Part shown: one piece after another, positions 1 to 10,811 of the stretch | Layout of the letters: every line of letters begins with the position of its first letter | Position numbering within the stretch: the first letter of the stretch is position 1 | Assembly (NCBI GenBank): GCA_022641775.1 | Contig: JALCDS010000006.1 | Location: forward strand, 1-64,000 | Source of the DNA: Clostridiaceae bacterium | Lineage (GTDB): Bacteria > Cyanobacteriota > Vampirovibrionia > Gastranaerophilales > Gastranaerophilaceae | DNA length: 64,000 bases | Direction of reading: 5' to 3' | The notes under the pieces: model-generated | What the model saw: the letters and a program-made list of their open reading frames with translations, nothing else | The model's database searches: none | Told to the model about the DNA's origin: nothing | Translations under genes and position numbers: made by a program

Positions 1-1
1 T

Positions 2-175
2 GTCCCTGCAGAAACAAATCAAAATTCTATTATGAAGATAAGGCATTTATCTCCAAGAGAATTCTATTTGAATCAAGTGGATGCTCCTAGAGAATTTGTT
101 CTCAAAGTTGTTGAAACAATATGTGGCGGTGGTTTGTACCACGAAGAAGGTTCCAGAAAGAGTTTTAATATCTAA
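2..175 (+). CDS. C-terminal fragment of an unidentified protein (truncated by window start)
   Basis: Open frame from base 2 (VPAETNQNSIMKIRHLSPREFYLNQVDAPREFVLKVVETICGGGLYHEEGSRKSFNI*); its stop overlaps the stop of the convergent ABC ATPase gene. Confidence 0.55.
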   Translation, partial: VPAETNQNSIMKIRHLSPREFYLNQVDAPREFVLKVVETICGGGLYHEEGSRKSFNI

Positions 176-1158
176 ACTCTTTTACCTGTTTGTTTATCAA
201 ATAAGTAGATATCGGATTTGTTTATACTCAAATCCAATGTTTTGCCTATTTGAAAATCAGCATCCAGTTTTGCTGAACATTTATTTTCGCCTATATTGAA
301 ATATGCTATTTGTTCACTACCTAAAAGTTCAGTCATATCAACATTTACTGTTAATTTTATATCACCTGAAGTTATCATTTTCTCAGGACGAATTCCGACT
401 GTATAATCTCCGAGGTTTAAAATGTTTCCATCTATAAAATTCATTTGAGGTGAACCTATAAACCCTGCAACAAAAGTGTTAGAAGGGTTGTTATAAATGT
501 TTTCAGGAGTGTCTACCTGTTGAATTTTGCCTTGATTTAAAACAACAATTCTGTCCCCCATAGTCAAGGCTTCTGTTTGATCGTGAGTTACATATATAAA
601 TGTTGTTTGTAATTTTTCATGAAGTTTTTTAATTTCAGAACGCATTTGGACACGAAGTTTTGCATCCAAATTTGATAATGGTTCATCCATCAAAAATACT
701 TTTGGATTTCTTACAATGGCACGACCTAACGCTACTCTCTGACGTTGTCCGCCTGAAAGTTGTTTAGGCTTTCTATCTAAATATTCGCCCAAATCCAATA
801 TTTCTGCAGCTTCTTGAACTTTTTTTTCAATTGTTGCTTTATCAACTTTTCTCATTTTTAAGCCGAAAGCTATATTTTCTCTGACTGTCATATGCGGATA
901 TAGTGCATAACTTTGAAAAACAAATGCAATATCTCTGTCTTTTGGTTGGACGTCATTTACACATTTGTCGCCAATAAATATTTCGCCCGATGTAATATCT
1001 TCCAAACCGGCAATCATTCTCAACACAGTTGACTTTCCGCAACCGGAAGCACCTACAAGAACGATGAATTCTTTATCCTTAATTTCTAAATTTATTTCAT
1101 CAATTACTCTCTTTTTATCGTAGGCTTTAACCAAATTTTTTAATATTACATTACTCAT
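172..1158 (-). CDS. Sugar-type ABC transporter ATP-binding protein (MalK/UgpC/MsmK-like)
   Basis: Walker A GASGCGKST, signature LSGGQRQRVALGRAI, Walker B VFLMDEPLSNLD, H-loop THDQTEA, C-terminal TOBE-like region. Confidence 0.93.
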   Translation of the reverse strand: MSNVILKNLVKAYDKKRVIDEINLEIKDKEFIVLVGASGCGKSTVLRMIAGLEDITSGEIFIGDKCVNDVQPKDRDIAFVFQSYALYPHMTVRENIAFGLKMRKVDKATIEKKVQEAAEILDLGEYLDRKPKQLSGGQRQRVALGRAIVRNPKVFLMDEPLSNLDAKLRVQMRSEIKKLHEKLQTTFIYVTHDQTEALTMGDRIVVLNQGKIQQVDTPENIYNNPSNTFVAGFIGSPQMNFIDGNILNLGDYTVGIRPEKMITSGDIKLTVNVDMTELLGSEQIAYFNIGENKCSAKLDADFQIGKTLDLSINKSDIYLFDKQTGKRV

Positions 1159-2293
1159 TTTCTATTTCTTTATCCTTTTCAACAGGCAAAACTATGTTAA
1201 AAACAGTGCCTTTCATAACTTCTGTATCTATCTGAATACATCCTCCCAAACGGTTAACAATATTTTTGACTGTATTCATAATTATTGCGTGCAAAATTGC
1301 TTTTTTGTTGGAAGAATCCATTATTGCATATGGGTTGTAGATATTTTTCATTTCGGTGGATGAAAAACCCATTCCGGTATCTTTTATTTGTATTTTTAAA
1401 TAGTCGGTAGAAATCGCATCAACGTACCAATAAACGTCGGAGTGTTTTACTTCATCAATATCCGGATTAAAAATTCTGATTGTTATTGTTCCGATTTCTG
1501 TTAAATTTACAGCAAGTTCAAGTATTTGTTGGATGACTTTTCTCAGCGCATCTTCATCCATATAAACAGTTTTGCGCTGTAAATATTCGTTATCCAAAAC
1601 AAGTGTCAGCTTTTTATTTTGAAATAAAAGTTCGTTGTCCTTACAAATGCTTTGGAATAAAGTAAGAACATCAAACAATTTGCGTTTAACTTTAAACGTT
1701 GAAGATTCTACATAAGAAAAATCAAGGAATTTTTCCATAAAGTTGAGCAAATCTTTAGAATTTTTATTTATGATTTGTACATATTTTGATTGCTTTTCAG
1801 TAAGCGGATCATCAATATTATCAAGTAATGCTTGAGAAAAACCTATAATGGATTGCATAGGAGATTTGAAATCACTGGCAAGTTGCGTCAACATTATGTT
1901 TTTTTCGCGGTTAACTTTGCTTGTGTTTTCGGCTTGAGAGAGTACAGAAGTCATATGGGTTGTATTTCTCAAGGTTACAAAAAATTGCATTCCGTATTTT
2001 CTTGCGTTTAATTCAACAAAAAATTCTTTTGAACTAGGAGTTATTGCGCCGGTTACGAAAGACGATTTTTTAACATGCGATTTTTCAGCTAAATGCATTC
2101 CATCAACTACTATGTCATCCAGATGTAAGCCTAAAATATCATCTCTGGAAGTTTCAAATGTATAGATTGCTCTATCATTAACCCATGAAATCAGTCCATC
2201 CTCTTCTATAACAAGGACTGCATCAGGTAAATTTGTTAATACTTCTTTAGTATTTATTGAACTGAAAAAATTTGAGAAATTCATAGGTTGCAT
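1151..2293 (-). CDS. PAS-domain sensor histidine kinase-like protein
   Basis: N-terminal PAS-like region (LPDAVLVIEEDGLISWVNDRA), HisKA-like helix (LASDFKSPMQSIIGFSQALLD) with no obvious canonical H-E, HATPase-like IQIKDTGMGFSSTEMKNIYNPY and GTVFNIVLP. Confidence 0.75.
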   Translation of the reverse strand: MQPMNFSNFFSSINTKEVLTNLPDAVLVIEEDGLISWVNDRAIYTFETSRDDILGLHLDDIVVDGMHLAEKSHVKKSSFVTGAITPSSKEFFVELNARKYGMQFFVTLRNTTHMTSVLSQAENTSKVNREKNIMLTQLASDFKSPMQSIIGFSQALLDNIDDPLTEKQSKYVQIINKNSKDLLNFMEKFLDFSYVESSTFKVKRKLFDVLTLFQSICKDNELLFQNKKLTLVLDNEYLQRKTVYMDEDALRKVIQQILELAVNLTEIGTITIRIFNPDIDEVKHSDVYWYVDAISTDYLKIQIKDTGMGFSSTEMKNIYNPYAIMDSSNKKAILHAIIMNTVKNIVNRLGGCIQIDTEVMKGTVFNIVLPVEKDKEIENE

Positions 2294-2479
2294 TACTTTC
2301 CATTATGTTATATAATGCATAATAACATAAAAATTTGTAATGAAAAATTTTTATATTAATTTTTGTAATTTTTTTTTTACAAAATAGCAAAAAAATATGT
2401 TTTAAGGTTTTAAAGCAATAAATGAAACACAGAGAAGACAGCAAAAGTATTTTGTTGTACAAAACGAAGGACGTGACCT

Positions 2480-2833
2480 ATGAGAGAAATAGATAAAGTA
2501 AACAATGGTATTCAGCCTATTCAACCGGCAAAGGTTGACTCTTCAAAGGAAAATCTTAAAGATGAAAATGTAGCAGCAGAAAATGCAGAACCTAAAAAAG
2601 AAATTAAAGATTTAGGTAATACTCCTGCTGAAACATTGGGACGTTCTCAAGTTGCTGCGGATAATATTGAAAATGACCTAAAGGTTATGAAAGAAAATCC
2701 GAAAATGGTTGAAGAAGCAAACAAATTCTTTGATATGGCAGAAAAAGTATTAAAGAAAAATGGTGCTGAACATCCTGCAGAAGAAGCTGCATTATTGACT
2801 GATGCATACAAAAAAGAATTCTTAACAAAATAA
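2480..2833 (+). CDS. Hypothetical acidic/charged protein
   Basis: 117-aa ORF, Lys/Glu/Ala rich; start follows a purine-rich stretch. Confidence 0.6.
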   Translation: MREIDKVNNGIQPIQPAKVDSSKENLKDENVAAENAEPKKEIKDLGNTPAETLGRSQVAADNIENDLKVMKENPKMVEEANKFFDMAEKVLKKNGAEHPAEEAALLTDAYKKEFLTK

Positions 2834-2887
2834 GACTCTTTTATTTTAGAGCAGTAAACTTTACATCTTAGGAGAAAAATTTAAACA

Positions 2888-3331
2888 TTATTTATCCTTG
2901 TCGTTCAAAAAATCGACAATGGCTTTTAGCCCCAAATTATAACTGTCAGCTCCAAATCCGGATATTTGACCGATGCAAACAGGAGCGAGGTAAGAGTTTT
3001 TTCTAAACTCTTCACGTGAGTATATGTTTGTCATATGAACTTCCACGGTTGGAATGCCAACAGAGGATATTGCATCTCGAATTGCAATACTTGTATGAGT
3101 ATATGCGCCGGCATTGATTAATATTCCGTCAAAAATGTTAAGCGCTTTGTGAATTTTCTCAACAATTTCACCTTCAAAATTGCTTTGAAAAGTTTCTATA
3201 TCTACACCAAGTGAAAATGAATATGCATACAATTCTTTTTCGATATCTTTAAGGGTTGTATTCCCGTATTTGTCAGGCTCTCTGATACCTAACATATTCA
3301 TATTTACGCCATTAATAACTAATATTTTCAT
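2888..3331 (-). CDS. aroQ: 3-dehydroquinate dehydratase, type II
   Basis: [67 protein letters not shown]. Confidence 0.96.
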   Translation of the reverse strand: MKILVINGVNMNMLGIREPDKYGNTTLKDIEKELYAYSFSLGVDIETFQSNFEGEIVEKIHKALNIFDGILINAGAYTHTSIAIRDAISSVGIPTVEVHMTNIYSREEFRKNSYLAPVCIGQISGFGADSYNLGLKAIVDFLNDKDK

Positions 3332-3439
3332 GCTTTTCTCCTACTAAAATTATAATATAAAATCAAGTAATTGTAAATTTTTATTAATTTTTAAAAAATA
3401 AATGTAACATATTTGACATGCTTAGAGTATCATGCATGT

Positions 3440-3505
3440 ACAACTATCCCCAAATCTCCTCCCAAGATTATTGTTCAAAGTCGCAAAGAAGCGGCTTTTT
3501 TTTTT
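3440..3505 (+). ncRNA. Putative small RNA ending in an intrinsic terminator
   Basis: In the divergent intergenic region between aroQ(-) and the 3692(+) gene: hairpin AATCT-CCTCCCA-AGATT (3453-3469), then AAGTCGC-AAAGAA-GCGGCTT (3478-3497) with a T10 tract (3496-3505). Confidence 0.35.
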
Positions 3506-3691
3506 ACCCCGAGCAAAGGCACGAGCGAATGAAACAAAATCCAATTCAATAAGCAGAGGGATGATTGAGTAAAACTGGTGAAAGTCAAGTAAAACGTAGC
3601 TTTTCAAATCATAATCTTTTCTTAATTTTTCAAATATTGACTTATAGATATAAATAACTACAATATAAGTATAGGATTACGGGGAGCATTT

Positions 3692-3943
3692 ATGAAATTA
3701 GTCGAAAAATTAAAAGGTTATGAAAATCAATACATGTTTGTCAAATGGGCAACCGGCGGCGAATATGGAAAACTTGTTTATGTAGGCGATGATTTTATTG
3801 AATTCAATATTATTGATGTTGATACAATGGAATACTCTGAAACCGTATTTATTCAATCGGCATTAATTTTAGAAGTTGCTGTAGGCGGTGCTGATGTTCA
3901 AAGAATTTTGGCAGAAGTATCATCTAAAATGAGTTTAGAATAA
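3692..3943 (+). CDS. Conserved-type small hypothetical protein
   Basis: 83-aa ORF with RBS-like ggggagc upstream. Confidence 0.65.
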   Translation: MKLVEKLKGYENQYMFVKWATGGEYGKLVYVGDDFIEFNIIDVDTMEYSETVFIQSALILEVAVGGADVQRILAEVSSKMSLE

Positions 3944-3986
3944 TTTTTTTATTGATATAATCGTTGAAACAATATATAATTAGTTT

Positions 3987-5531
3987 ATGGTAAACAAGGT
4001 TAATACGGCAACTGTTATCGGATTAAATCCGTATAAGGTTGATGTTGAGATAGATTCAGTGCGTTCTTTGCCTGCAATATCAATTGTAGGGCTACCTGAT
4101 ACTGCAATCAATGAGGCTCGTGACAGAGTTCGTTCTGCAATAAGGAATTCAAATTTTACGTTTCCTAATGGAAAGGTTGTTGTAAATTTGGCGCCTGCGG
4201 ATTTGAAAAAGGAAGGTTCGCATTTTGATTTACCAATAGCTGTAGGGATTTTGGTTGAAGAAGAAGTTTTAAAATCCGAACAGTTAAAAAATTATGCATT
4301 TTTAGGTGAGTTATCTTTAGATGGAACTTTGCGTGGCGTTAATGGCGTTTTACCGTTAGTTTTGGGTTTGCAAAAATTTGGGATAAAAAATGTCATTGTT
4401 CCTTTTTCAAATGCAAAAGAAGCCGGACTGGCAGAAGGAATAAATGTTTTTGGCGCAAAGACTCTTAATGATGTAGTTGCTCATTTTATTGATAATCCGA
4501 TTGTTCAGACAAAAATCGATACTCAAAAATATTTGCAAGAACAGGAAGAACGGGATTATATTTATGATTTTAAAGATGTAAAAGGTCAGCATAAGGCAAA
4601 AAGAGCATTAGAAATAGCTGCTGCCGGTAATCATAATATATTAATGATAGGTTCTCCGGGTTCCGGAAAAACGTTGATGGCGAAATGTTTTCCATCTATT
4701 TTGCCACCGTTGGAATTATCAGAAGCATTGGAATTAACAAAGATTTATAGTATTTCAGGATTGTTGTCCTCCGATGAACCGTTGATGTGTAAACGTCCTT
4801 TCCGTCCGGTGCATCACACGGCATCTCCAAACGGGATAATAGGTGGGGGCACGACTCCAAAACCCGGAGAAATTACACTTGCGCATCGCGGAGTTTTGTT
4901 TTTGGATGAAATGGTTGAATTCCCAAGGCAGGTGTTAGAGGTGTTAAGACAACCTTTAGAAGATAGTGAAATTGTTATATCTCGTGCAAAACATTCAATA
5001 AAATATCCTGCTAAATTTTTGCTATTGGGTGCGATGAATCCTTGCCCTTGTGGATTTTTAGGTGATAAAGAAAAACAGTGTACATGTTCTGAATTTCAAA
5101 TTTCAAGATATTTATCAAGATTGTCAGGTCCGTTGTTGGATAGAATTGATTTGCAAATAGAGGTCCCGAGATTAACTTCAAATGAATTGTTGAACTACAA
5201 TCAAGAGGAAGAATCTTCCTATGTAATTCGTGAAAGGGTTTGCAAGGCAAGAAGACGTCAAGTTGAGCGTTATAAAAATGATGGGATATTGACAAATTCC
5301 GAATTAACTCCAAAATTAATAAAAAAATATTGTAAAATTGATAAAGTATCAAGTGAATTATTTAAAGTTGCCATTGTAAAATATCAACTTTCAGGTAGAC
5401 GTTATGACAGAATTTTAAAACTTGCAAGAACTATTGCAGATTTGGATGAAAGTGAAAATATTGAACAAACCCATTTGATGCAAGCTCTTCAATATAAAAT
5501 GTTTGATAAAGAAAAAATGTTAATCAACTAA
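3987..5531 (+). CDS. YifB/ComM family Mg-chelatase-like AAA ATPase
   Basis: Walker A MIGSPGSGKTLMA, FRPVHHTASPNGIIGGG, HRGVLFLDEMVEFPRQVLEVLRQPLE, AMNPCPCGFLGD. Confidence 0.96.
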   Translation: MVNKVNTATVIGLNPYKVDVEIDSVRSLPAISIVGLPDTAINEARDRVRSAIRNSNFTFPNGKVVVNLAPADLKKEGSHFDLPIAVGILVEEEVLKSEQLKNYAFLGELSLDGTLRGVNGVLPLVLGLQKFGIKNVIVPFSNAKEAGLAEGINVFGAKTLNDVVAHFIDNPIVQTKIDTQKYLQEQEERDYIYDFKDVKGQHKAKRALEIAAAGNHNILMIGSPGSGKTLMAKCFPSILPPLELSEALELTKIYSISGLLSSDEPLMCKRPFRPVHHTASPNGIIGGGTTPKPGEITLAHRGVLFLDEMVEFPRQVLEVLRQPLEDSEIVISRAKHSIKYPAKFLLLGAMNPCPCGFLGDKEKQCTCSEFQISRYLSRLSGPLLDRIDLQIEVPRLTSNELLNYNQEEESSYVIRERVCKARRRQVERYKNDGILTNSELTPKLIKKYCKIDKVSSELFKVAIVKYQLSGRRYDRILKLARTIADLDESENIEQTHLMQALQYKMFDKEKMLIN

Positions 5532-6053
5532 ATTGAAAAATCCTGCAATTAATCCAACAAGTGCTGAAATTGCAAGGTAAAATAAAGGATCACGTTTTTC
5601 TTTTGTGGTTAAATACAAGAAAAATCCGAATAACAAAAGTCCGAGTAAATTCAAATTATCAATAAACATTTTGATACCTACAGCAGCTAATAATCCGCAG
5701 CTTACAGGCTTTAGCACATATATTATAGTTTGTGTATATTTGTTTGTTCTGAAAGCTTCCAATAATTTTGCTACGATTAAACAAATAATAAATGATGGTA
5801 AAACGATTGCTACTGTTGCTATCAACGCACCTTTTATTCCGCTTGTTGTATAACCTGCAAATGTTGCCATGTTAACTCCGACAGGTCCCGGTGTTATTGA
5901 TGATAGCGCTATCATATCTGACAATTGTTGAGAGGTGAACCATTTTTCTGTTGAAATTAAATGGTATAAGAATGGTATCGTTGCATATCCGCCACCAAAA
6001 GAGAACAACCCTATTCTGAAGAATTCTAAAAATAATTTTATGTATAAAATCAT
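5520..6053 (-). CDS. Chromate transporter family protein, half-size subunit
   Basis: FRIGLFSFGGGYATIPFLYH, SSITPGPVGVNMATFAGYTTSG. Confidence 0.9.
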   Translation of the reverse strand: MILYIKLFLEFFRIGLFSFGGGYATIPFLYHLISTEKWFTSQQLSDMIALSSITPGPVGVNMATFAGYTTSGIKGALIATVAIVLPSFIICLIVAKLLEAFRTNKYTQTIIYVLKPVSCGLLAAVGIKMFIDNLNLLGLLLFGFFLYLTTKEKRDPLFYLAISALVGLIAGFFNLVD

Positions 6054-6610
6054 TCTTCTTCTCCTTCATCTTCATTTGGTTTAACAAATGCAACTACAAT
6101 TGCACCGAGTATTGCAACAACAATTATAAATATCGGAGATACTTTACAAAAAGCTGAGAGTAAAAATGCTCCCAAAAACATCCAACCTGTACGACGATTG
6201 ACTACGCTTTTCGGCCACATTTCCTTCACGGCAAGAAAAATAAGAGTTAAAACTCCGATTCCGATACCCCAGAACATACTTTTGACAAATCTCATATGAG
6301 TTATAATTGTCATTAATTGTGCAAGTATAACAATTGATACAAATGCAGGAAGAATTATCCCAAAAATTGCAGCTAATGCTCCCCAGAATTTTCTCAATTT
6401 GTAACCTACAAAAATTGCCATGTTTGCAGAAATAATTCCCGGAACACTTTGGCTTAAGGCATAATATTCACAAAGTTCGTTGTCATCTATCCAACGTCGT
6501 TTGTCTATCAATTCCACCTGTAATAGCGGAAGAATAACATATCCGCCACCGAGAAGCAAGACTCCAACATAGAAAAATAATTTGAAAATATTGTATAAAC
6601 TCTTATTCAT
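6050..6610 (-). CDS. Chromate transporter family protein, half-size subunit
   Basis: VGVLLLGGGYVILPLLQ, LSQSVPGIISANMAIFVGYK; 4-nt overlap with the next gene. Confidence 0.9.
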   Translation of the reverse strand: MNKSLYNIFKLFFYVGVLLLGGGYVILPLLQVELIDKRRWIDDNELCEYYALSQSVPGIISANMAIFVGYKLRKFWGALAAIFGIILPAFVSIVILAQLMTIITHMRFVKSMFWGIGIGVLTLIFLAVKEMWPKSVVNRRTGWMFLGAFLLSAFCKVSPIFIIVVAILGAIVVAFVKPNEDEGEEE

Positions 6611-6611
6611 A

Positions 6612-7004
6612 TTATTTATTCAATGATGCTTTCAATCTTACCATAGCTCTGGAAATAGCTGCCTGAGCTCGTTTTACATCAACCTGAGCGTTGTTTTCGG
6701 ACAATCTTAATTGTGCTCTTTTCAAAGCTTCTTGAGCTCTTACGGTATCAATTTCACTGCCAGGTTCTGCTGTTGTTGTAAGAATTATGGCGTCATCGTT
6801 TTTGAATTGTAATACACCACCCATAGTTGTAAAGGATTTAGGTTGTCCGTTTTGGATAACTTTTGTAACACCTATATCAAGGGCTGCCATAACCGGTACG
6901 TGATCTTTCAAGATCCCGAATTCTCCGTCAACACCTCTTGTGTAGATTTCTGTAACATCTTCATCAAATACAACTTTTTCATGTGTGATTATTTTTAAAT
7001 GCAT
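6612..7004 (-). CDS. atpC: F1F0 ATP synthase epsilon subunit
   Basis: Follows atpD; MHLKIITHEKVVFDEDVTEIYTRGVDGEFGILKDHVPVMAAL. Confidence 0.95.
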   Translation of the reverse strand: MHLKIITHEKVVFDEDVTEIYTRGVDGEFGILKDHVPVMAALDIGVTKVIQNGQPKSFTTMGGVLQFKNDDAIILTTTAEPGSEIDTVRAQEALKRAQLRLSENNAQVDVKRAQAAISRAMVRLKASLNK

Positions 7005-7017
7005 AATTTCCCTTTAA

Positions 7018-8445
<1,428 letters not shown>

Positions 8446-8702
8446 TTATTAATTTAATTATATTACAAGAAAAAAAATGTGCAAACGTGTTTCAAGCGTA
8501 ATACAGAGAGTATTTTCATTTGGAAATGAATTTTCGATTACATTTGCATGACTTTTTTGAATAAATCATTAAAGTTCTTATAGATAAGTAGGTTGATATT
8601 TTACAAAATCCCTCGTTTATACGGATGATTTTTGATGAAATATCTATATACAAACATGTAAAATGTTGTAGAATAAATTAGAAAGGCAGGCGTAATTTAA
8701 AG

Positions 8703-9053
8703 ATGTTTGACACAAACAACAATATAATGCCTCGTTATGACTTGGCAGGGAGAATTGAACATACAAAGCTTGATACAGGCTTTGGGGGTATGCCGTCTGC
8801 AAGAATAGGCGAAGTTGAAGATACCTCGACTTCTGATTTTAAACAAGTTATGTCAGGATTGGTAGAAAACTTTAATACTCAATTGAATGAGCCGGACAAT
8901 TTGTTAAAAGACGTTATGTCAGGAAACAAAAACGTTGATATCCACGATGTTATGACTGCTATGGCAAAATCAGAAATCAGTGTCAACGTTGCGACTCAAT
9001 TGACAGGGAAAGTAATTCAAGCATACGACAAGATTATGCAGATATCTGTATAA
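8703..9053 (+). CDS. fliE: Flagellar hook-basal body protein FliE
   Basis: C-terminal VDIHDVMTAMAKSEISVNVATQLTGKVIQAYDKIMQISV; directly upstream of fliF. Confidence 0.85.
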   Translation: MFDTNNNIMPRYDLAGRIEHTKLDTGFGGMPSARIGEVEDTSTSDFKQVMSGLVENFNTQLNEPDNLLKDVMSGNKNVDIHDVMTAMAKSEISVNVATQLTGKVIQAYDKIMQISV

Positions 9054-9103
9054 AATATATAAAATAACCAGACAAATTTAAAAAAGACTAAGGGAAGAAA
9101 AAC

Positions 9104-10771
9104 ATGGATTTTCAAAAATTAATGGAAAACAAACCGTTGCTATACTCAATAATAGGTGGGCTTGTAGCAGTATTTTTGTTTGTTACGATTATCGGAATTG
9201 TTGTTGGTAATAAAAATGCAAGTAAACCTCAAACCGTCAGTGAACAGCCGCTGAAAGAGGATGTCGACTTATTAACAACTGATAATTTGGGCAAAGCTTT
9301 GGAAATTCAAGCACTTTTGGCAAAAAGAAATATTGCTGTTAGCCGTAAGCTTGATGGTACAAAATCAATTCTTTATTTGAAAAAAGGTGATTGTACAACA
9401 GGATTCAAAAAATGTACTACAGAACAACGTGATATGGCAATTATTGCTATTGTTGAAAGTGGTTTGTTTGATGAAAACGTAGGTCTTGAAGTTTTTGATA
9501 AAGGTGATTTTACTTCAACTAAGGAAGATAAGAAAATTAGATTGACTCGTGCTATAAATGGTGAGTTATCAAGACTTATCAGAAAAATAAGCGATATTGA
9601 TAATGCTACAGTATTTATTTCTATTCCTGAGCAAACAATGTTTTCATCAATGCAAAAACCTGTAACTGCAACAGTTCAGATTGCGACAAAAGATGGTGAA
9701 AGACTTGATCAAGGAAAAGTTAAAGCAATAACAAATTTACTTTTAGGCAGTGTAAGCGGGTTAACACCTGAAAATGTTTCAATTACGGATACGAATGGTA
9801 ATGTATATCATAGCATTATGAATGCAAATGATGATATGATAGAAAAAGTCGAAGAAAACGACAAATATATGCAACAAAAAGTTTCCTCTCAATTGGATAG
9901 TTTGGTTGGTAAGGGCAATTATGTTGCAACAGTAAGTACATTCTTACGTCAAGCTCCTGTAGAAAAATTCACAGTAGAATATGATCCGAACAAAAAAGCT
10001 CCTATAAATCAACAATCATTCCAGGAAGGATTGGGCGACAGAACAGCAGATGCTAATAGAAATACAAATGCGGTAAGTGTTTATCTTCCAAATGGTTTGG
10101 GTGCCGGTAATTCTAATTCAAGTCAGGACAGAAGCTATTCTCGTTCTGCTACAGAAACCCAATATGGAGTTACAAAAACTCAAACTAATGAATATATTTC
10201 GCAAGGTGTTGTTGAAGATATTTCAGTCGCAGTAACATTGGACAGAAATGCGATTCCTGAAAATACTACAATGGATGAATTGAAAGAACTTATTGCAAAA
10301 GCTGCAAGCCCGAAAGTTTCTGCAGCAAATGTTTCTATTGCATTTAAGGATTCAACAGATCCTAATTTATTGACAGATAAGCCGTCAAACCTTCCAAAAC
10401 CTGATGAAACAGGTAATCCTTGGTGGTTAGCAATTGCATGTTCAGGGATAGGTCTTTTGATTGTATTAAAGATAGTATCTGACAAGGTTAGGGCTGCAGA
10501 AGAAGCAAATAAAGAAGAAGTAGAAATGTTGCGTCAACAAGCAGCTCAACAAAATGCTCAATTAGATAATATTCACCAACAAGCTGCGCAGTTAGCATCT
10601 CGTCAATCAGAATTGGCTCAAGGCTTGATTGATCAGCAGAATAGAGAATTGCTGCCGCAACAGCAAGATCCTGCACTTTTAGCAAATGCACTTGATAGTC
10701 TATCAAATGAACTTTCAAATGAAGATGATGAAACTGCCGATAAGATAAAGAGTTGGATTGAAGAAGGATAG
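9104..10771 (+). CDS. fliF: Flagellar MS-ring protein FliF
   Basis: N- and C-terminal TM helices, secretin/YscJ-like region (IDNATVFISIPEQTMFSSMQKPVTATVQI, VKAITNLLLGSVSGLTPENVSITDTNG). Confidence 0.9.
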   Translation: MDFQKLMENKPLLYSIIGGLVAVFLFVTIIGIVVGNKNASKPQTVSEQPLKEDVDLLTTDNLGKALEIQALLAKRNIAVSRKLDGTKSILYLKKGDCTTGFKKCTTEQRDMAIIAIVESGLFDENVGLEVFDKGDFTSTKEDKKIRLTRAINGELSRLIRKISDIDNATVFISIPEQTMFSSMQKPVTATVQIATKDGERLDQGKVKAITNLLLGSVSGLTPENVSITDTNGNVYHSIMNANDDMIEKVEENDKYMQQKVSSQLDSLVGKGNYVATVSTFLRQAPVEKFTVEYDPNKKAPINQQSFQEGLGDRTADANRNTNAVSVYLPNGLGAGNSNSSQDRSYSRSATETQYGVTKTQTNEYISQGVVEDISVAVTLDRNAIPENTTMDELKELIAKAASPKVSAANVSIAFKDSTDPNLLTDKPSNLPKPDETGNPWWLAIACSGIGLLIVLKIVSDKVRAAEEANKEEVEMLRQQAAQQNAQLDNIHQQAAQLASRQSELAQGLIDQQNRELLPQQQDPALLANALDSLSNELSNEDDETADKIKSWIEEG

Positions 10772-10811
10772 ATAAAGTAAAATAAAAATATTATATTGAT
10801 AAGGGGAAAAG

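Noticed and set aside
3422-3607. 61-aa minus-strand ORF
   Set aside because: TTG start, no convincing RBS, overlaps the terminator-like hairpin; a non-coding explanation fits better.
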